From Branchipolynoe longqiensis (taxonomy: Eukaryota > Annelida > Polychaeta > Phyllodocida > Polynoidae), in assembly GCA_030323885.1 (NCBI GenBank), contig CM059189.1, positions 43,949,634-44,013,633 on the forward strand: a stretch of 64,000 bases of DNA, in the 5' to 3' direction. Below, piece by piece: positions 1 through 10,582 of this stretch. The notes beneath the pieces are model-generated. The model had not been told where the DNA came from, searched no databases, and saw only the letters and a program-made list of their open reading frames with translations. Made by a program: the position numbers and the translations under genes. Within the stretch, counting starts at the first letter, position 1. Each line of letters opens with the position of its first letter.

Positions 1-330
1 CCCTGCCCTTTCGGTAGAGGGTTAAGTGCTGAAGGTGTGTATTGATTTTTGTTATGATAGTGTTACCTTGATTGATTGCTGTTCCTGAATATGTCATTTG
101 TGCCTTTACTCATGTCATGTACCATTAGTGCACTGCCTCGGAAGCCTGCTCTTCCAGTTTGTCAGGTCACAGTGCCTGCTGTACGTCACACGGTGACAGT
201 TATCGGAGCCAGACTCCTGAATGACCTTGAGGCTTGTCTGATTGTGTAAATTATTACTTGATGTCATAATCAATAAATGATGATTATAACGTTGTCTGGT
301 TGTCCTTTGTCTGAGTGTCGTGAATTAGTT
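1..330 (+). other. Possible 3' UTR end with polyadenylation signal
   Basis: An AATAAA hexamer lies at 272-277. It is followed about 15-50 bases later by a GT-rich stretch (291-330), the usual order of a poly(A) signal and downstream element. No coding frame is visible upstream within the window, so if this is the end of a host transcript its coding part lies before base 1. A chance AATAAA in AT-rich DNA is equally possible. Confidence 0.22.
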
Positions 331-857
331 CAAAGTTACTTTTATTATGAATGGTAAACTTTTTAGATATTTTGAGTGCAAACATGGAAAATTAGTTTTG
401 ACAAGTTTGCCAAAATTCTGACACCATAGACTTCCGCAGTAACAGGTTCTGTTAAATTGACTCAGTATTGCCTTCTATGCAGAAACAAACGCTTAATAAG
501 TGCAACAGTAACTAAGTTAGATATGTAAAATCAAATCTAGATAATTGGTTTGGTTTTGAAAATTTGATATTTCATCGGACTATGCAGCTTTAAGTTGATT
601 ATTATAAGGCATGTTATTTTAGTTTGAAGTAGCTGTTATTATAAATTGCTAGCTTAGGAGATATTTGAAGTAAAAGCTTAAAAGATTAATTGGGACATCA
701 TAGGCTTCAGCAATAACAGGTTATATTAAATTGACATGCAACAACAAATACATAATAAGTACATCAGTGTCTAAGTTGAAAATGCATAGTCAAATCTAGC
801 TAAGTGCTTTGGTTTTAGAATGTAATGTCTTCACCATATCAGTCTATGCAGCTTCAA
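318..857 (+). repeat. Two partial copies of a TTAA-type MITE ('family K')
   Basis: Segments 318-595 and 610-857 resemble each other and the full copy at 52448-52775. Both end in a variant of the terminal motif CGGACTATGCAGCTT. Both lack the left terminus. They lie head to tail, so one may have landed beside the other, or this may be a local duplication. Confidence 0.6.
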
Positions 858-997
858 ATCAATTTGGGATTTTCAGCAATTTCAAGGGAGTCTGACTGTG
901 TTGATATGAACTAATATGCAAACCTATCTGTGTGACATTTTAGACATTTTAGAAATTTGTATTTTCAATTTCCATACATTATTCCATTAGTGCACTA

Positions 998-1175
998 CAG
1001 TAAAGTCTCTCTATACTGACCGCTCCACAGATCGACCACTCCCCAAAATCGATCGCTTTATTTGGGTCCCAACAATACTATTGTGATGATATTCTACCTC
1101 TCTAAACTGACCACCTCCCTGAATGGACCACTTAAAGTCGGTCCCATAGTCATTCGATTTAGAGAGGTTTTACTG
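998..1175. mobile_element. pogo/Tigger-type MITE
   Basis: A 178-bp non-coding element with terminal inverted repeats of the form CAGTAAAACCTCTCTA (the left end is diverged), flanked on both sides by TA. TA duplication and CAGT... termini are typical of the pogo branch of Tc1/mariner. Related copies lie at 20816-21005 and 33583-33777. Confidence 0.8.
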
Positions 1176-1206
1176 TATATATATACTTGTGTTTCTTAGC
1201 ATTATA

Positions 1207-1698
1207 CAGTATAACCCCCTTAAACCAAACTTGAAGGGACCCTAGAAATTTGTTTGGATTAACAGATCATTGGTTTAACCGAGCTTTGACTTTGACTTTG
1301 ACTTGGCTTTGGCAAAAACTTCCATATACAATGTATGTGGACACTTTTATTATTGTTTTTTATGTATATACAGTTTAACCCCTTTAAACCAAGCTCGGTT
1401 AAATCAAACAATCGGTTAATCCAAATTTGTTTCACCGCCCCGGCAAAATACTAGCATTTATCATATAAAAAAGCCTCAGATGATCTTAAAACCACATGAA
1501 AGTTTGGTTTAACCATACCACAAGTGCCCTGGGGCCCAACAATTTTGTTTGGATTAACCATTACTTTGGATTAGCTGACTTTGGTTTAACCAACTTTTTT
1601 TTATATGATAAATGGTAGTATTTTGCCGGACCGCCGAAAAAAGTTTGGATTAACCGATCGTTTGGTTTAACCGAGCTTGGTTTAACGGGGTTGTACTG
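1207..1698. mobile_element. pogo-like MITE, second family, internally duplicated
   Basis: Terminal repeats CAGTATAACCCCCTTAAACC and the inverse of CAGTACAACCCCGTTAAACC are flanked by TA. An additional terminus-like CAGTTTAACCCC sits inside at about 1371, and blocks of 'ggtttaacc' recur on both strands. This suggests a tandem or nested pair of elements. No coding capacity. Confidence 0.7.
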
Positions 1699-1700
1699 TA

Positions 1701-2317
1701 TAGTCTTAAGCAGACAAAATAGAAAACATACTTACAAGCCCCTGACTCTCTTTTTATATCCCCACTTTCCAGTAATCTTCATTGAAGCATGGTTAGCAAT
1801 CCATGCAATGCCGCAGGTGCGATCTATCGAAACACGAGATTGTGGTTTGGTGACCAAATAAACCCTCATGCTACAACAACAAAATAAAATGTTTTGTGAG
1901 TTAAATCTTTGTTGTCATTTCACACAAATTAATTGGAGTGGATGGAGCGGGGAATGCTCATTCGCTGTTATTGTGGGGTGGGAGAGGGCAGCAGAGCCCT
2001 ACCCCCGGCCCACCCACGCACACACACCCCACGTACATGCACCCCAACGGAGGGGGGGGAGGGGGGGGCTTGGGGTAGGGGCAACAGCCAAATCAGGGTA
2101 CCATCAGGGTCTCACATCTCTTGACAGCTGTCAATCACCCACTCAGCTGCCCTCTGATTGGCCGCTCCCAGACAGCCAATCACAATCCACCCTCAGGTCC
2201 AGCATCCCTTCCTGTGAGAGTCCCAGGACTGCTGACTGTAATATATGCATAAAAGACATCCAGGCACGAGCGCAGAACAAAGAAATATGTAAATGAGATG
2301 GCGTCAGAGGCACAAGG
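1701..2317. other. Stretch without recognisable gene
   Basis: It holds a short CA-rich and G-rich low-complexity patch (about 2010-2080). Bases 2276-2304 are an inverted copy, with a few mismatches, of 2413-2441 inside the adjacent LTR. Open frames here have no recognisable domain. Confidence 0.5.
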
Positions 2318-2525
2318 TGTGAAAGTGAGACGTCTGAACACTTCGAGTTCTGGATACTGAATGGTTTATTCACGGCGTAGGGCACGCTTGACCCGCCGGC
2401 TAAACTTTCCATGACGTCATCTCATTTGCATATTTCTTTGTCCCCAACTCTGCATATCGTTAAAATATATTAACCACAGGTCACAGGTATCCACAGGTCT
2501 AGACGTCTATTACGCATATATCATA
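2318..2525 (-). repeat. 3' LTR of the minus-strand gypsy element
   Basis: Aligns with 5876-6050 along its length but is 208 bp rather than 175. One extra block contains 'ttgcatatttctttg', and another is a local duplication around 'ggtcacaggtatccacagg'. Its outer end reads TATGATATA where the partner has TGTGATATA, so the conserved TG terminus has been lost. Confidence 0.85.
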
Positions 2526-2701
2526 TCCCCCTCTCAAAGTATTTCTGAAACATGAAATGTTACAAAATATCAATGACAAAACACATAGTATACAACCTCA
2601 ACATATATACGTACTAACTTGCAAATGTTCGAGTGCACAATGCACTTAAGTCCTCAACAGTCTGGCCGTAATGCCTGACATCACCAATTGTCCATCATGT
2701 A

Positions 2702-5700
2702 TCATAAAGTAAACATAAAAGCTGAAACAAACTTAACTGTACATGCACATGTTAACGGTGCAACCACCGCAAGCACACTGCCCTCATATGGATCTAACCT
2801 GCTCGCCGGCCTTATCAGCCGACCTGACCTACTTAGATTAGCCGTACTGTTTACATTCGGTGCTGACGCTGACCCAGATTGCGTTTGCACGACTAACTTG
2901 GGCCGCCCCTCTACAGGCGCTCCAATAATTTGCACACGGTTATGATATAGCATGTTGCCCGACTCGTTTAAAATTTGATATTCTCTCCCAGAAACACCAG
3001 TCCGTCCCCAAATAACCCCTTTTTTCCATTCCCCAGCATTATTTTTGTACTTTATCTTATCTCCAACTTTCATAGGCTTGTTCGCCTTACCGCACTTCCG
3101 GTCATGAAACGCTTTCTGACTACTCTGTCGCTGGGCTGTCTGCCTTCTCTTAGGATTCTGCGTTTCAGGCACCAAAATGCCCTCTGCCATAGGTAATCTG
3201 CCTCTCAACCTCCTGCTCATGAGCAACTGCGCCGGAGATGCGTTCAGGACAGGCAACGGAGTATTACGATAATTCAGCAATGCCAACTGAAAATCAGCTC
3301 CAGTTTTCTCACACTTCTTTAACATGTCCGTAACTGTCTGGACAAACGTTCCACCTGACCATTGCTATGCGGATATTGTGGACTGGAATACACGGCCTTG
3401 AACCCATAATGCAGTGCAAACTCCTTGTATTCATGGCTCTTAAACTGTGGACCATTATCCGACATTACCTGACTAGGAAGACCGTGCCTTGCAAAATAGT
3501 CTTTCAATGCTTCAATAACAGTGACAGACGACGTATCGCCCAACAACGTTACCTCTGGAAATTTGGTGTAATAATCTACAGTTATCAGGTAATTCTTATG
3601 ATTCAACTCAAATAAATCGGCACCAACTTTATCATATGGTTGACAGGCGATCGGGTGACTTATCAATGGCTCGTTATGCAAATTCTTCCGGTTGTTTTGG
3701 CATGTGTCACACCGACTGACCTTATCCTCAATTTGCTTGTTCATATTTGGCCAAAACATACAGTCCCGCGCCAACTGCTTGGACTTAGTCACTCCCAAAT
3801 GCGTCTCATGCAACGCCTCTATCATTTCACCACGAAGAGCTGGAGGAACCACCACCCGATTGCCGTTCATTACAAGATTATTTTCAACTGTTAACTCGTG
3901 TTTGTATGGAATGTACTGTCTCAGACACGGTGGTGTCTGTATGCGTGTAGTGTCCCACCCGTCTTCAATGTGTGAGATCAACATAGACATAGATACATCC
4001 TTTTCATATTCAGTTACAATCTTACTTAACAAACTCGACGACTGCATGTCCACTGCAGCAACGCAGAACATGTCATCGAACAGGCTATCATGACCTACGT
4101 TGGCGCTATGCGCCCTGGACAACGTGTCTGCAAAAAACATCAAAGAGCCTTTCACATGACATAACTGAATATTGTAATTTTGCAACCGCATTCGCATTCT
4201 CTGCATTTTAGCCGAAAGTTTATGGATGGGCTTCTGCATTATCGCCACCAACGGCTTGTGGTCCGTCTGAATTTGAACTTCCTTCCCAAAGATATACTCA
4301 TGAAACCTTTGGCATCCGAAACATATGGCGAGCATTTCTTTTTCTATAGTGGCATAACCACACTGTGCTGCGTTGAGCGCACGAGATGCGAGTGCAATCG
4401 GTTTACCATCTTGCATTAACACGGCTCCTAAGCCTGACTGACAACCGTCTACTTGAAGCACAATAGGTTTCCGAACATTGTAATACGACAACACAGGAGC
4501 AGTTCTTAACTTCTCCTTCAACTTATCAAACGCACCCTGCTGTTCGACTTGCCAGTGCCATGCCACGTCCTTAGCTAGGAGCGTGTGTAGTGGTTTAGCT
4601 ATCTCGGACATGTTGTGCACATATCCAACCATGCCCAGGAACCTTTGGACGCCTTGTTTGTCACATGGCTCTGGCATGTCAACTATTGCTTGTATTCTGT
4701 CTGGATCAGGCTTCACACCCTGCCGGGTAAGTTGATGACCTACATACTTTACTGTAGTCTTACATAGTAATGATTTAGCATCATTTAACTTTAGATTAAC
4801 TGACCTAGCTCGGTCCAAAACAGCTCGGAGCCGCTCGTTGTGCTCTTCAACCGTTGACCCATATACCAAAATATCGTCCGTGACTATCCCGATACCAGGT
4901 ATGTCGCCCATGACACAGTGCATTTCCTGAATAAAAATGTCACTGGCTGTTTTGATGCCAAAAGGTAAGCGGGTGTACCTGTACCAGCCCCACGGAGTAT
5001 TAAACGTGCACAAACGTGAACTTTCGTCATATAGTTCTATCTGCTAATACCCTGTCTTTGCATCCAAAACTGAAAAATACTTTGAATCGGCCGTTTTCGC
5101 AATAATTTCGTCAATAGTTTTGGTAGGGAAAGGCCCTCTCTTTATCGCTTTGTTCAACTTAGTCGGATCCAGACAAATCCTAATTTTATTTGTTTTTTTT
5201 ACGATCGTAATAGAGTTAACCCACTCGGTAGGCTCATCCTGTTCCACTATGACACCTAACTCTACCATACGATCAAGCTCACTACGTACTTTACTCTCAA
5301 CGTCTGATTTGGTGTCCTCCAACAGATCTGAACTGAACTCACTCATTTCACACATACTTATGCATTTGACAAACGTTAACTCAGTAGTTTGAAGCAATTT
5401 GTTCCGTAAATTCACATTCTTTACGCCAGCCACAATTCGATCGCTCAAAAGCGACTCCTCCACCACACCGTATTCACAATCTCTGACCTTGTCTCTTAAC
5501 GCTGTGATGTACGTAGCCATATTTTCTGACGCTTGATTATGTGAATTAAATTTGTATCGTGTGATAATGATACTGCTCTTCCCGACACAGTAAACTTGAA
5601 ATGCTTCAGTTAACGGTTTGATCTTATCTTGATCAGCGAGAGCAAAAGTCATATTGGCAAATACCTTCTGCGCCTCCTCACCAGCAACGTGAAGAAAGAT

Positions 5701-5856
5701 GCAGCATTGCACTCGTTCTGTCTTCAATATGACACCTGCCGCCGTGGCGTAAATATCATATGCTCTGATCCATGTTTTCCAGTTCGATCTTGCGTTGTTG
5801 CTGAGGACAAGCTGACCAGGCAGCCGCAAACCCAGCAAAGTATTTGCGGGCGGCAT
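2702..5856 (-). pseudogene. gag-pol remnant of Ty3/gypsy element (deleted, nonsense and frameshift)
   Basis: From 5856 leftwards there is a gag start (MPPANTLL) and a gag core with the family's YKFNS and LRDKVRDCEYG motifs. An in-frame deletion then joins gag just after MCEMSEFSSDLL directly to the pol segment ELDRMVELGVIVEQ. Both zinc knuckles and the whole protease are missing, compared with the intact copy at 57.6 kb. Reverse transcriptase follows. A TGG-to-TAG change at about 5046 interrupts it at the usual GYWQ position. The same frame then resumes with FNTPWGWYRYTRLPFGIK and an intact catalytic VTDDILVYG, RNase H, the HX3H...CX2C integrase finger, and the integrase core up to SNGQVER. 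A frameshift near 3320-3350 moves the tail (LLNYRNTPLPVLNASPAQLL) to another frame. The whole cannot be translated as one protein. The reverse-transcriptase core still has both aspartates, unlike the intact copy. Confidence 0.9.
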
Positions 5857-5865
5857 TCTTCCTCA

Positions 5866-5875
5866 TCTGACACCA
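5866..5875 (-). other. Primer-binding site (tRNA-Leu type)
   Basis: On the minus strand TGGTGTCAGA directly follows the 5' LTR. It is complementary to a tRNA 3' end of the form TCTGACA-CCA, as in tRNA-Leu. The same ten bases follow the LTRs at 44163 and 57586. Confidence 0.75.
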
Positions 5876-6050
5876 TGTGAAAGTAAGACGTCTGAACACT
5901 TCGAGTTCTGGATACTGAATGGTTTATTCACGGCGTAGGGCATGCTTGAACTGCCGGCTAAACTTTCCATGACGTCATCTCATGTCCAACTCTGCATATC
6001 GTTAACATATATTAACCACAGGTCTAGACGTCTATTACGCATATATCACA
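5876..6050 (-). repeat. 5' LTR of the minus-strand gypsy element
   Basis: 175 bp, running TGTGATATA...TTTCACA on the minus strand, with TG...CA ends. It starts with the same nine bases as the LTR of the intact element at 57444, but the rest differs. Confidence 0.85.
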
Positions 6051-6150
6051 GTAGCTGCCGATAAGGTATTTGATTGCCTGTATTTCAGGAGCAGATAGAT
6101 AGTTGGTTGGTCTGGTTAGTAGTCTATGTTAATTTTTTTGGATTTTCAAG
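6051..6150. repeat. Short dispersed repeat shared with 56432-56530
   Basis: About 100 bp containing 'gataaggtatttgattgcct' and 'gcagatagatagttggttgg'. It is nearly identical to a stretch at 56.4 kb, where it continues into a larger SINE-like unit. Confidence 0.6.
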
Positions 6151-7228
6151 CCAACGAAAATATGTCCACATATATCACGGCCCTCAGGGACAGAGTGAAA
6201 GATTGTGAATATGGACCGATTGAAGAATCACCTTTGTGCAATCATTTGGTTGCTGGTGTCAAGAACATTGAGAAACATGATGCTTCAAACAGCCGATCTC
6301 ACACTCAAAAAGTGCATTAATATGTGCAAACTTCAAGCCAGTGAATTTAGTGCTGACCAGTTGGAGATCAAAGAAATTTATTTTTTGAACACGTATGCAA
6401 ATGCGCATACCGGTGCACCCGTGGTTCGTCCGGCTGGGCCGCCATCTTGGAAATCACCATCTTGGAAGGCCGGAAATGCCACTGGTGCAAGCGAATTCAA
6501 GATACAATGTCAAAACTGTGGTTACAAACACCGATGTGGATTTTGTCTGGCGAAGGGCAAGATTTGTGTTGCCTGCAAGAATGTCAGGCACTTCGGGAAG
6601 GTTTGCCGGAGCAAACTTGGCAGGGTCGATGAGTTGACAGTGGAAGATCCCAACCCTCACAACGTCGAACAAGACCCAGATCTGGCGGAAGTCAATGTGT
6701 TGAGGACGGGTCTGTTTGTCAGTGTTATCGAGCGCAACACCAAACAAGACACCAAGCTCTGGTATGCGACCGTCCACGTGAACAGTCATCCAGTCAAGTT
6801 TAAGCTCGACACAGGCTCAGAGGTGAACGTTCTTCTGAGGAACGTCTTTGACAGAATTGCATCGGTGCGACTGACGAACACCAGATGTTCACTTGTGACA
6901 TTCTCGGGGCATCGGATCACTCCCAATGGCGAGGCTTCAGTCGAGATCGACGGCAGCGACTTTGTATTCCAAGTGGTGCGGGACTGCCAACCTATTTTGC
7001 GTAAACAGGCTTGTGTTGTGTTGAACCTGTTGGCACGGGTTGATGAGATGAACACTGGCATGCCGACGAACATTTCCACCCTGAACAATCCCCAGATCCG
7101 ACAGAAGTCAATGTGTTGAGGACGGGTCTGTTGAGGATGAACATTTCTACCCCAAACAATGCCCACAGCCCGCGAGCCGATGATCTGGTAAGCAAATATA
7201 AAGATGTTTTTCAAGGTTCAGGCTTGGG
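6150..7228 (+). pseudogene. gag-protease fragment of a second Ty3/gypsy element
   Basis: Begins inside gag (ENMSTYITALRDRVKDCEYG). A frameshift near 6275 moves to the frame that continues to 7119. That frame holds two zinc knuckles (CX2CX3HX4C then CX2CX4HX4C, about 6508-6606) and the aspartic protease motif KLDTGSEVN at about 6805. A duplicated block follows: 'gtcaatgtgttgaggacggg' occurs near 6690 and again near 7110, and the second copy introduces a stop and frame change. The pol linker DDLVSKYKDVFQG appears at about 7180-7215 before the sequence dissolves into poly(G). No LTR, gag N-terminus or reverse transcriptase is present, so this is a remnant from a different subfamily than its minus-strand neighbour. 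Confidence 0.85.
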
Positions 7229-7385
7229 GGGACAGGGAAGGGTGGGTGGGGAGGGGGAGGGGGGGGGGGGGGGGGGGGGGGGAGGGGGGGGGTGGGGGGT
7301 TATGGGGTGGGTTGTGGGGTGGGAGGGTGTGGAGTGTCTATGGGTGGGTGGGAGGGGTGGTCTGGGGGGATGGATAAGGTGAGGG
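7229..7385. repeat. G-rich low-complexity tract
   Basis: Runs of G (longest around 7258-7282) interspersed with single T and A. It has clear G-quadruplex potential on the plus strand. The length of the homopolymer is likely to be unreliable. Confidence 0.8.
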
Positions 7386-7504
7386 GTAGGGACATGTAAA
7401 GTATGATGTGTCAGTGATTGGGTTCAGTCACACTTGGTTGTAGCAGAGATTTTGTCAAATAATAGAAATGATATACACAAATATGTAGATTGGGCTAATC
7501 AATT

Positions 7505-7668
7505 CATATTATCCTGACACAGAGCCAACCAGCCGTTGCCCTATCCTAATAAGTCCGAGTGCCTGGCTAGGAAGTGGCAAGAATCAATTTTATAAGTCAT
7601 TGGTTTGACTCGACTGGGAACCGAGGTCCCGCTCTACCGATTCCACCACCGCGCCCGGTGGGTCTGCA
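7505..7668 (-). mobile_element. SINE-1 (tRNA-derived), truncated copy
   Basis: Minus-oriented copy of the commonest SINE in the window. It keeps the middle ('ccctatcctaataa', 'gcctggctaggaagtg') and the tRNA-like head ('ttggtttgactcgactggga', 'ctaccgattc'), but lacks the 3' half. Confidence 0.75.
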
Positions 7669-7812
7669 AGGGAGATGTGAATGTGGATGTGTGCGGTGTA
7701 TGTATGTGTGTGTGTGTGTATGTGTGTTTGTTGTCGCGTCGCTTTGTAGGTTAAATTAAAAGGCCGTAAGGTGCCGGTCGGTGAAGCTGCGTTCCCGAAA
7801 CTGATCGTGTTA

Positions 7813-8045
7813 TGCTAGGTACACACATACCGTATAGGATTCGCGCACTAAAACTCCCGATCTGCTTAAAACTGAAATCGGGCCGATTCATTTTTCGAAT
7901 CGGGAATCGCAATCGTAATGCTAGCGCACACCTACCATTTTAGCCCTAAAAATCGGGAATCGCAATCGGTAGGTGTGCTAGGGGAGTGCACACCTCACGA
8001 CTTTTTGGCAGTTTTAGATCGTATACGCTAGGTGTGTACCTAGCA
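7813..8045. mobile_element. TTA-flanked foldback MITE, family I
   Basis: Termini TGCTAGGTACACAC are inverted and near-perfect, with TTA on each side (7810-7812 and 8046-8048). The 233-bp interior is itself palindromic, built on 'atcgggaatcgcaatcg' words on both strands. A 3-bp TTA duplication fits PIF/Harbinger. No coding capacity. Confidence 0.78.
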
Positions 8046-8144
8046 TTAGAGACCGGTGGCGGGGAGGACACCAGTGGCTCCGCCCCGGGGCCAACTCCGC
8101 CAAATGGGTCCTGGCACGGTGCCAGACGGCCGGCCGCCCGGTGT

Positions 8145-8621
8145 TGCAGTTTGAGCGCCCTGCCAGTTTCAGCTGACTGCATACACTCAAACTCAAGGCA
8201 TTGTCAATGGTCATGAGCAATCTTCATACAGAAAATACAGAAGAAGTGAAATATTTCTAAAACCACACCACCTATTAACAAATCGCTTAGTACACATATA
8301 GAAAACATCTTTACCAAAAACATTATATTAAATTTATAAGGTTAGGGTTCTTGATTTCTATTTATTTTGAATAAAACTAATGTTTTGCACTGCGCGTACT
8401 CTCAAACTCAAGGCATTGTCAATGGTCATGAGCAATCTTCATACAGAAAATACAGGAAAAGTGAAATATCTCTAAAACCACACCACCTAGAAACAAATCG
8501 CTTGGTACACATATAGAAAACATCTTTACCAAAAACATTATATTAAATTCATAAGGTTAGTGATGATGCTGTTAGATTTTGACGCATGCGCATGAAACTG
8601 ACAGGGCGCTCAAACTGCGAC
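8145..8621. repeat. Inverted repeat enclosing a ~160-bp direct duplication
   Basis: Outer arms at 8145-8183 and 8581-8621 share 'cagtttgagcgccctg' in inverse orientation. Inside, 8186-8345 and 8398-8560 are nearly identical direct copies starting 'ctcaaactcaaggcattgtc'. This looks like a foldback element whose interior was duplicated. Confidence 0.7.
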
Positions 8622-8659
8622 ACCGGCACCCACGCATCTCCGTGCCGCCATCGACCAGC

Positions 8660-8775
8660 TCGTCGATCCGCCAGAAATCTCGTCGAATCTCGCCGAATCT
8701 CGTCGAATCTCGCCGAATCTCGTCGAATCTCGCCGAATCTCGGTGAATCTCGTCGAATCTCGTGCGATCTCGGAA
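8660..8775. repeat. 10-bp tandem array (aatctcgYcg)
   Basis: About eleven units alternating 'aatctcgtcg' and 'aatctcgccg'. It is fully open in several frames, giving repeat-encoded RDS/RRD peptides with no reason to be genes. Confidence 0.85.
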
Positions 8776-8782
8776 AGAAAGT

Positions 8783-8965
8783 AAAGCTTGCTTTATTTAA
8801 CGACGCCTCTAGAGCGCATTGATTTTTCATATTATCGGCTATTTGTGGTCATTATTCTATAGGTTACTCGATCTTTCCGATAAGCAGCAAGGGGTCTTTT
8901 ATATGCACTTTCCCACAGACAGGACAGCACACACCACAGCCTTTGATGAACCAGTTGTGGACCAC
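8783..8965 (-). mobile_element. Mollusc-type SINE, minus orientation
   Basis: Contains 'gctttatttaacgacgcctc' at one end and 'gcaaggggtcttttatatgc' and 'cagttgtggaccactggtt' further on. A plus-oriented relative is at 36768-37005. I recall the 'taacgacg' end as abundant in mollusc genomes. That recollection is the basis for the taxon guess. Confidence 0.7.
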
Positions 8966-9044
8966 TGGTTGAGTGGGATCTCGTGGGATGTTGTGGGATC
9001 TCGCACTCTCTGCACGAACAGCAGTAGGCCACGTCCCAAGGGAC

Positions 9045-9110
9045 GCTTAAAATTGCATGGACCAATTGCTTCGAGTCTCTGTTGTATTTGAAAAATAAAA
9101 TGCATTAGGT
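9045..9110 (+). repeat. Fragment of TTAA-type MITE family K
   Basis: 'cttaaaattgcatggaccaa' followed by 'ttaggttgatcattag' matches the left part of the copy at 52448-52775. Confidence 0.5.
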
Positions 9111-9149
9111 TGATCATTAGAATATAATTTGCTTGTGTGTATATGTGTA

Positions 9150-9412
9150 TGACGACTTGTGGCAGTGCGCCCTCCTGACGACTATATAGTGCTGCCCCAC
9201 TGGGAGACCAGGCCACCAGCACATGACCTGATATCCCACTCAGTCACATTATCCTGACACTGAGCCAACCAGTCCTTGCCCTATCCTAATAATGGCGAGC
9301 GCCTGGCTAGGAAGCGACAAGTGTCGTTGGTTTGACTCGACTGGGAATTGAACTCCCAAACCTTCTGCACGGGAGGCCTATGCTCTACCGATTCGGTGGC
9401 GTTGCTGTTGAT
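9150..9412 (-). mobile_element. SINE-1, minus orientation
   Basis: Carries the 'tagtgctgccccactgggag', 'tatcccactcagtcacatta' and 'gcctggctaggaagcgacaa' blocks and ends in the tRNA-like head 'tctaccgattcgg'. The extreme 3' tail is missing. Confidence 0.85.
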
Positions 9413-10330
9413 GGTGGGGGTAGGGGGTTTGGAAGGTGCATTTTCTTTGTGGTAAATATGTTTATTCTGCTGAATAAGTCTTTTGTCAGGTGCATTAAAA
9501 AGAAAGAGAAAACACACACCAAGAACTTTATTTAATACCGACCCCCCCCAAGGGGGCTAAGGACTAACATGTGTACTTATATACATAAACAATACCCAGA
9601 CTAATAGAGGTGGAACATGAAATTACCTAAATCCAGCAAACGGAAATGGAAATAGCCCTATATGGGCACGCCGCCATTTGTATATTTGTGTTGAATCTCA
9701 TAATCAACCAAAATCCAGCAAATGGAAATGGAAATAGCTTGTCGAACTTCGCTACGCAGCAACAAGCAGGGTGGACGACAGCCATTGGTTAATAATATCC
9801 TATGGGCTTAATACCTTGATGGCGCTCCGCTGCAGAGTATAGCACACGCCGAATCGAGGAACAACTACACTGGTCCCTTGCTACAGATCTTCCATATATG
9901 GTGCGATGACATCACCGGGACCAGTGCTGTCATCGCTCTGCAGCAAGGCTGTCAAGGCATTAAGTCCATAGGCCCAATTGATGGTATTCAGGGTCAGCGA
10001 TTGGTTAATAATATATCAAAACAGATGCCCGCTGCCATAGAATTTGCCGATACGTGCAGTACAAAACTTCTATTTTATTCAAAATTAAAAGAAATAAAGA
10101 ACAATTTGACATAAATATTCTGCGGAAACGACGGCCGTATTCGATTATCACGACCGCGACTCGGGTCACCCGAGTTGTTAGAATTTTAAAATCGAACACC
10201 ACGAGTGGAGTAAAAAAGTACACGTGCAATCATCAAATCTTTGCTCTAGTTATATCTGGGGGTCGGTCCTAAGCATTGCTTATTCATATTAGGTTATAAT
10301 TAGTTTCTGTTGTTGCCTCCTGCTTCACCC
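9413..10330. other. Non-coding stretch with small repeat fragments
   Basis: No gene seen. 9455-9530 resembles 54410-54545 (inverse). 10030-10120 resembles 55130-55215 ('tttgccgata', 'ttttattcaaaatta'). 10130-10215 is a fragment of the foldback family at 18188-18641 ('actcgggtcacccgagt'). Confidence 0.5.
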
Positions 10331-10499
10331 CGACAAAAGAAGCATTTGCCTGTGACGCAAATGGAAGTGGCTCACACTGGCTGGCCTCGTGACGTCACTG
10401 CTTCGCGGAAACAGTGAGTGATAGTCACATAAAAGGAGATCAGCGCTATCAGAACATGTTGACATTGAGGCCACGAGTCGCCAGAACACCATTGTAGGC

Positions 10500-10560
10500 C
10501 AGTCCTGGTATGGGCTTAGATGTTGCAAGGTCGTAAAACTCCAACAACCAACCAAGGGTA
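10500..10560 (+). mobile_element. SINE-1 3'-end fragment
   Basis: Only the tail is present: 'cttagatgttgcaaggtcgt' followed by 'aaaactccaacaaccaacca'. Confidence 0.6.
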
Positions 10561-10582
10561 GGCTCACACACTAAAGCAGATC

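Larger units (their letters stand above)
2318..6050 (-). mobile_element. Ty3/gypsy (Mag-like) LTR retrotransposon, decayed, minus strand
   Basis: The element reads right to left: 5' LTR 5876-6050, primer site 5866-5875, gag-pol 5856-2702, a short polypurine tract near 2526-2535, and 3' LTR 2318-2525. I see no target-site duplication (CAAGG on one side, GTAGC on the other). The right flank (6051-6150) matches DNA at 56432-56530. Together with the unequal LTRs this indicates an old copy, or one whose flank was rearranged. Confidence 0.88.
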
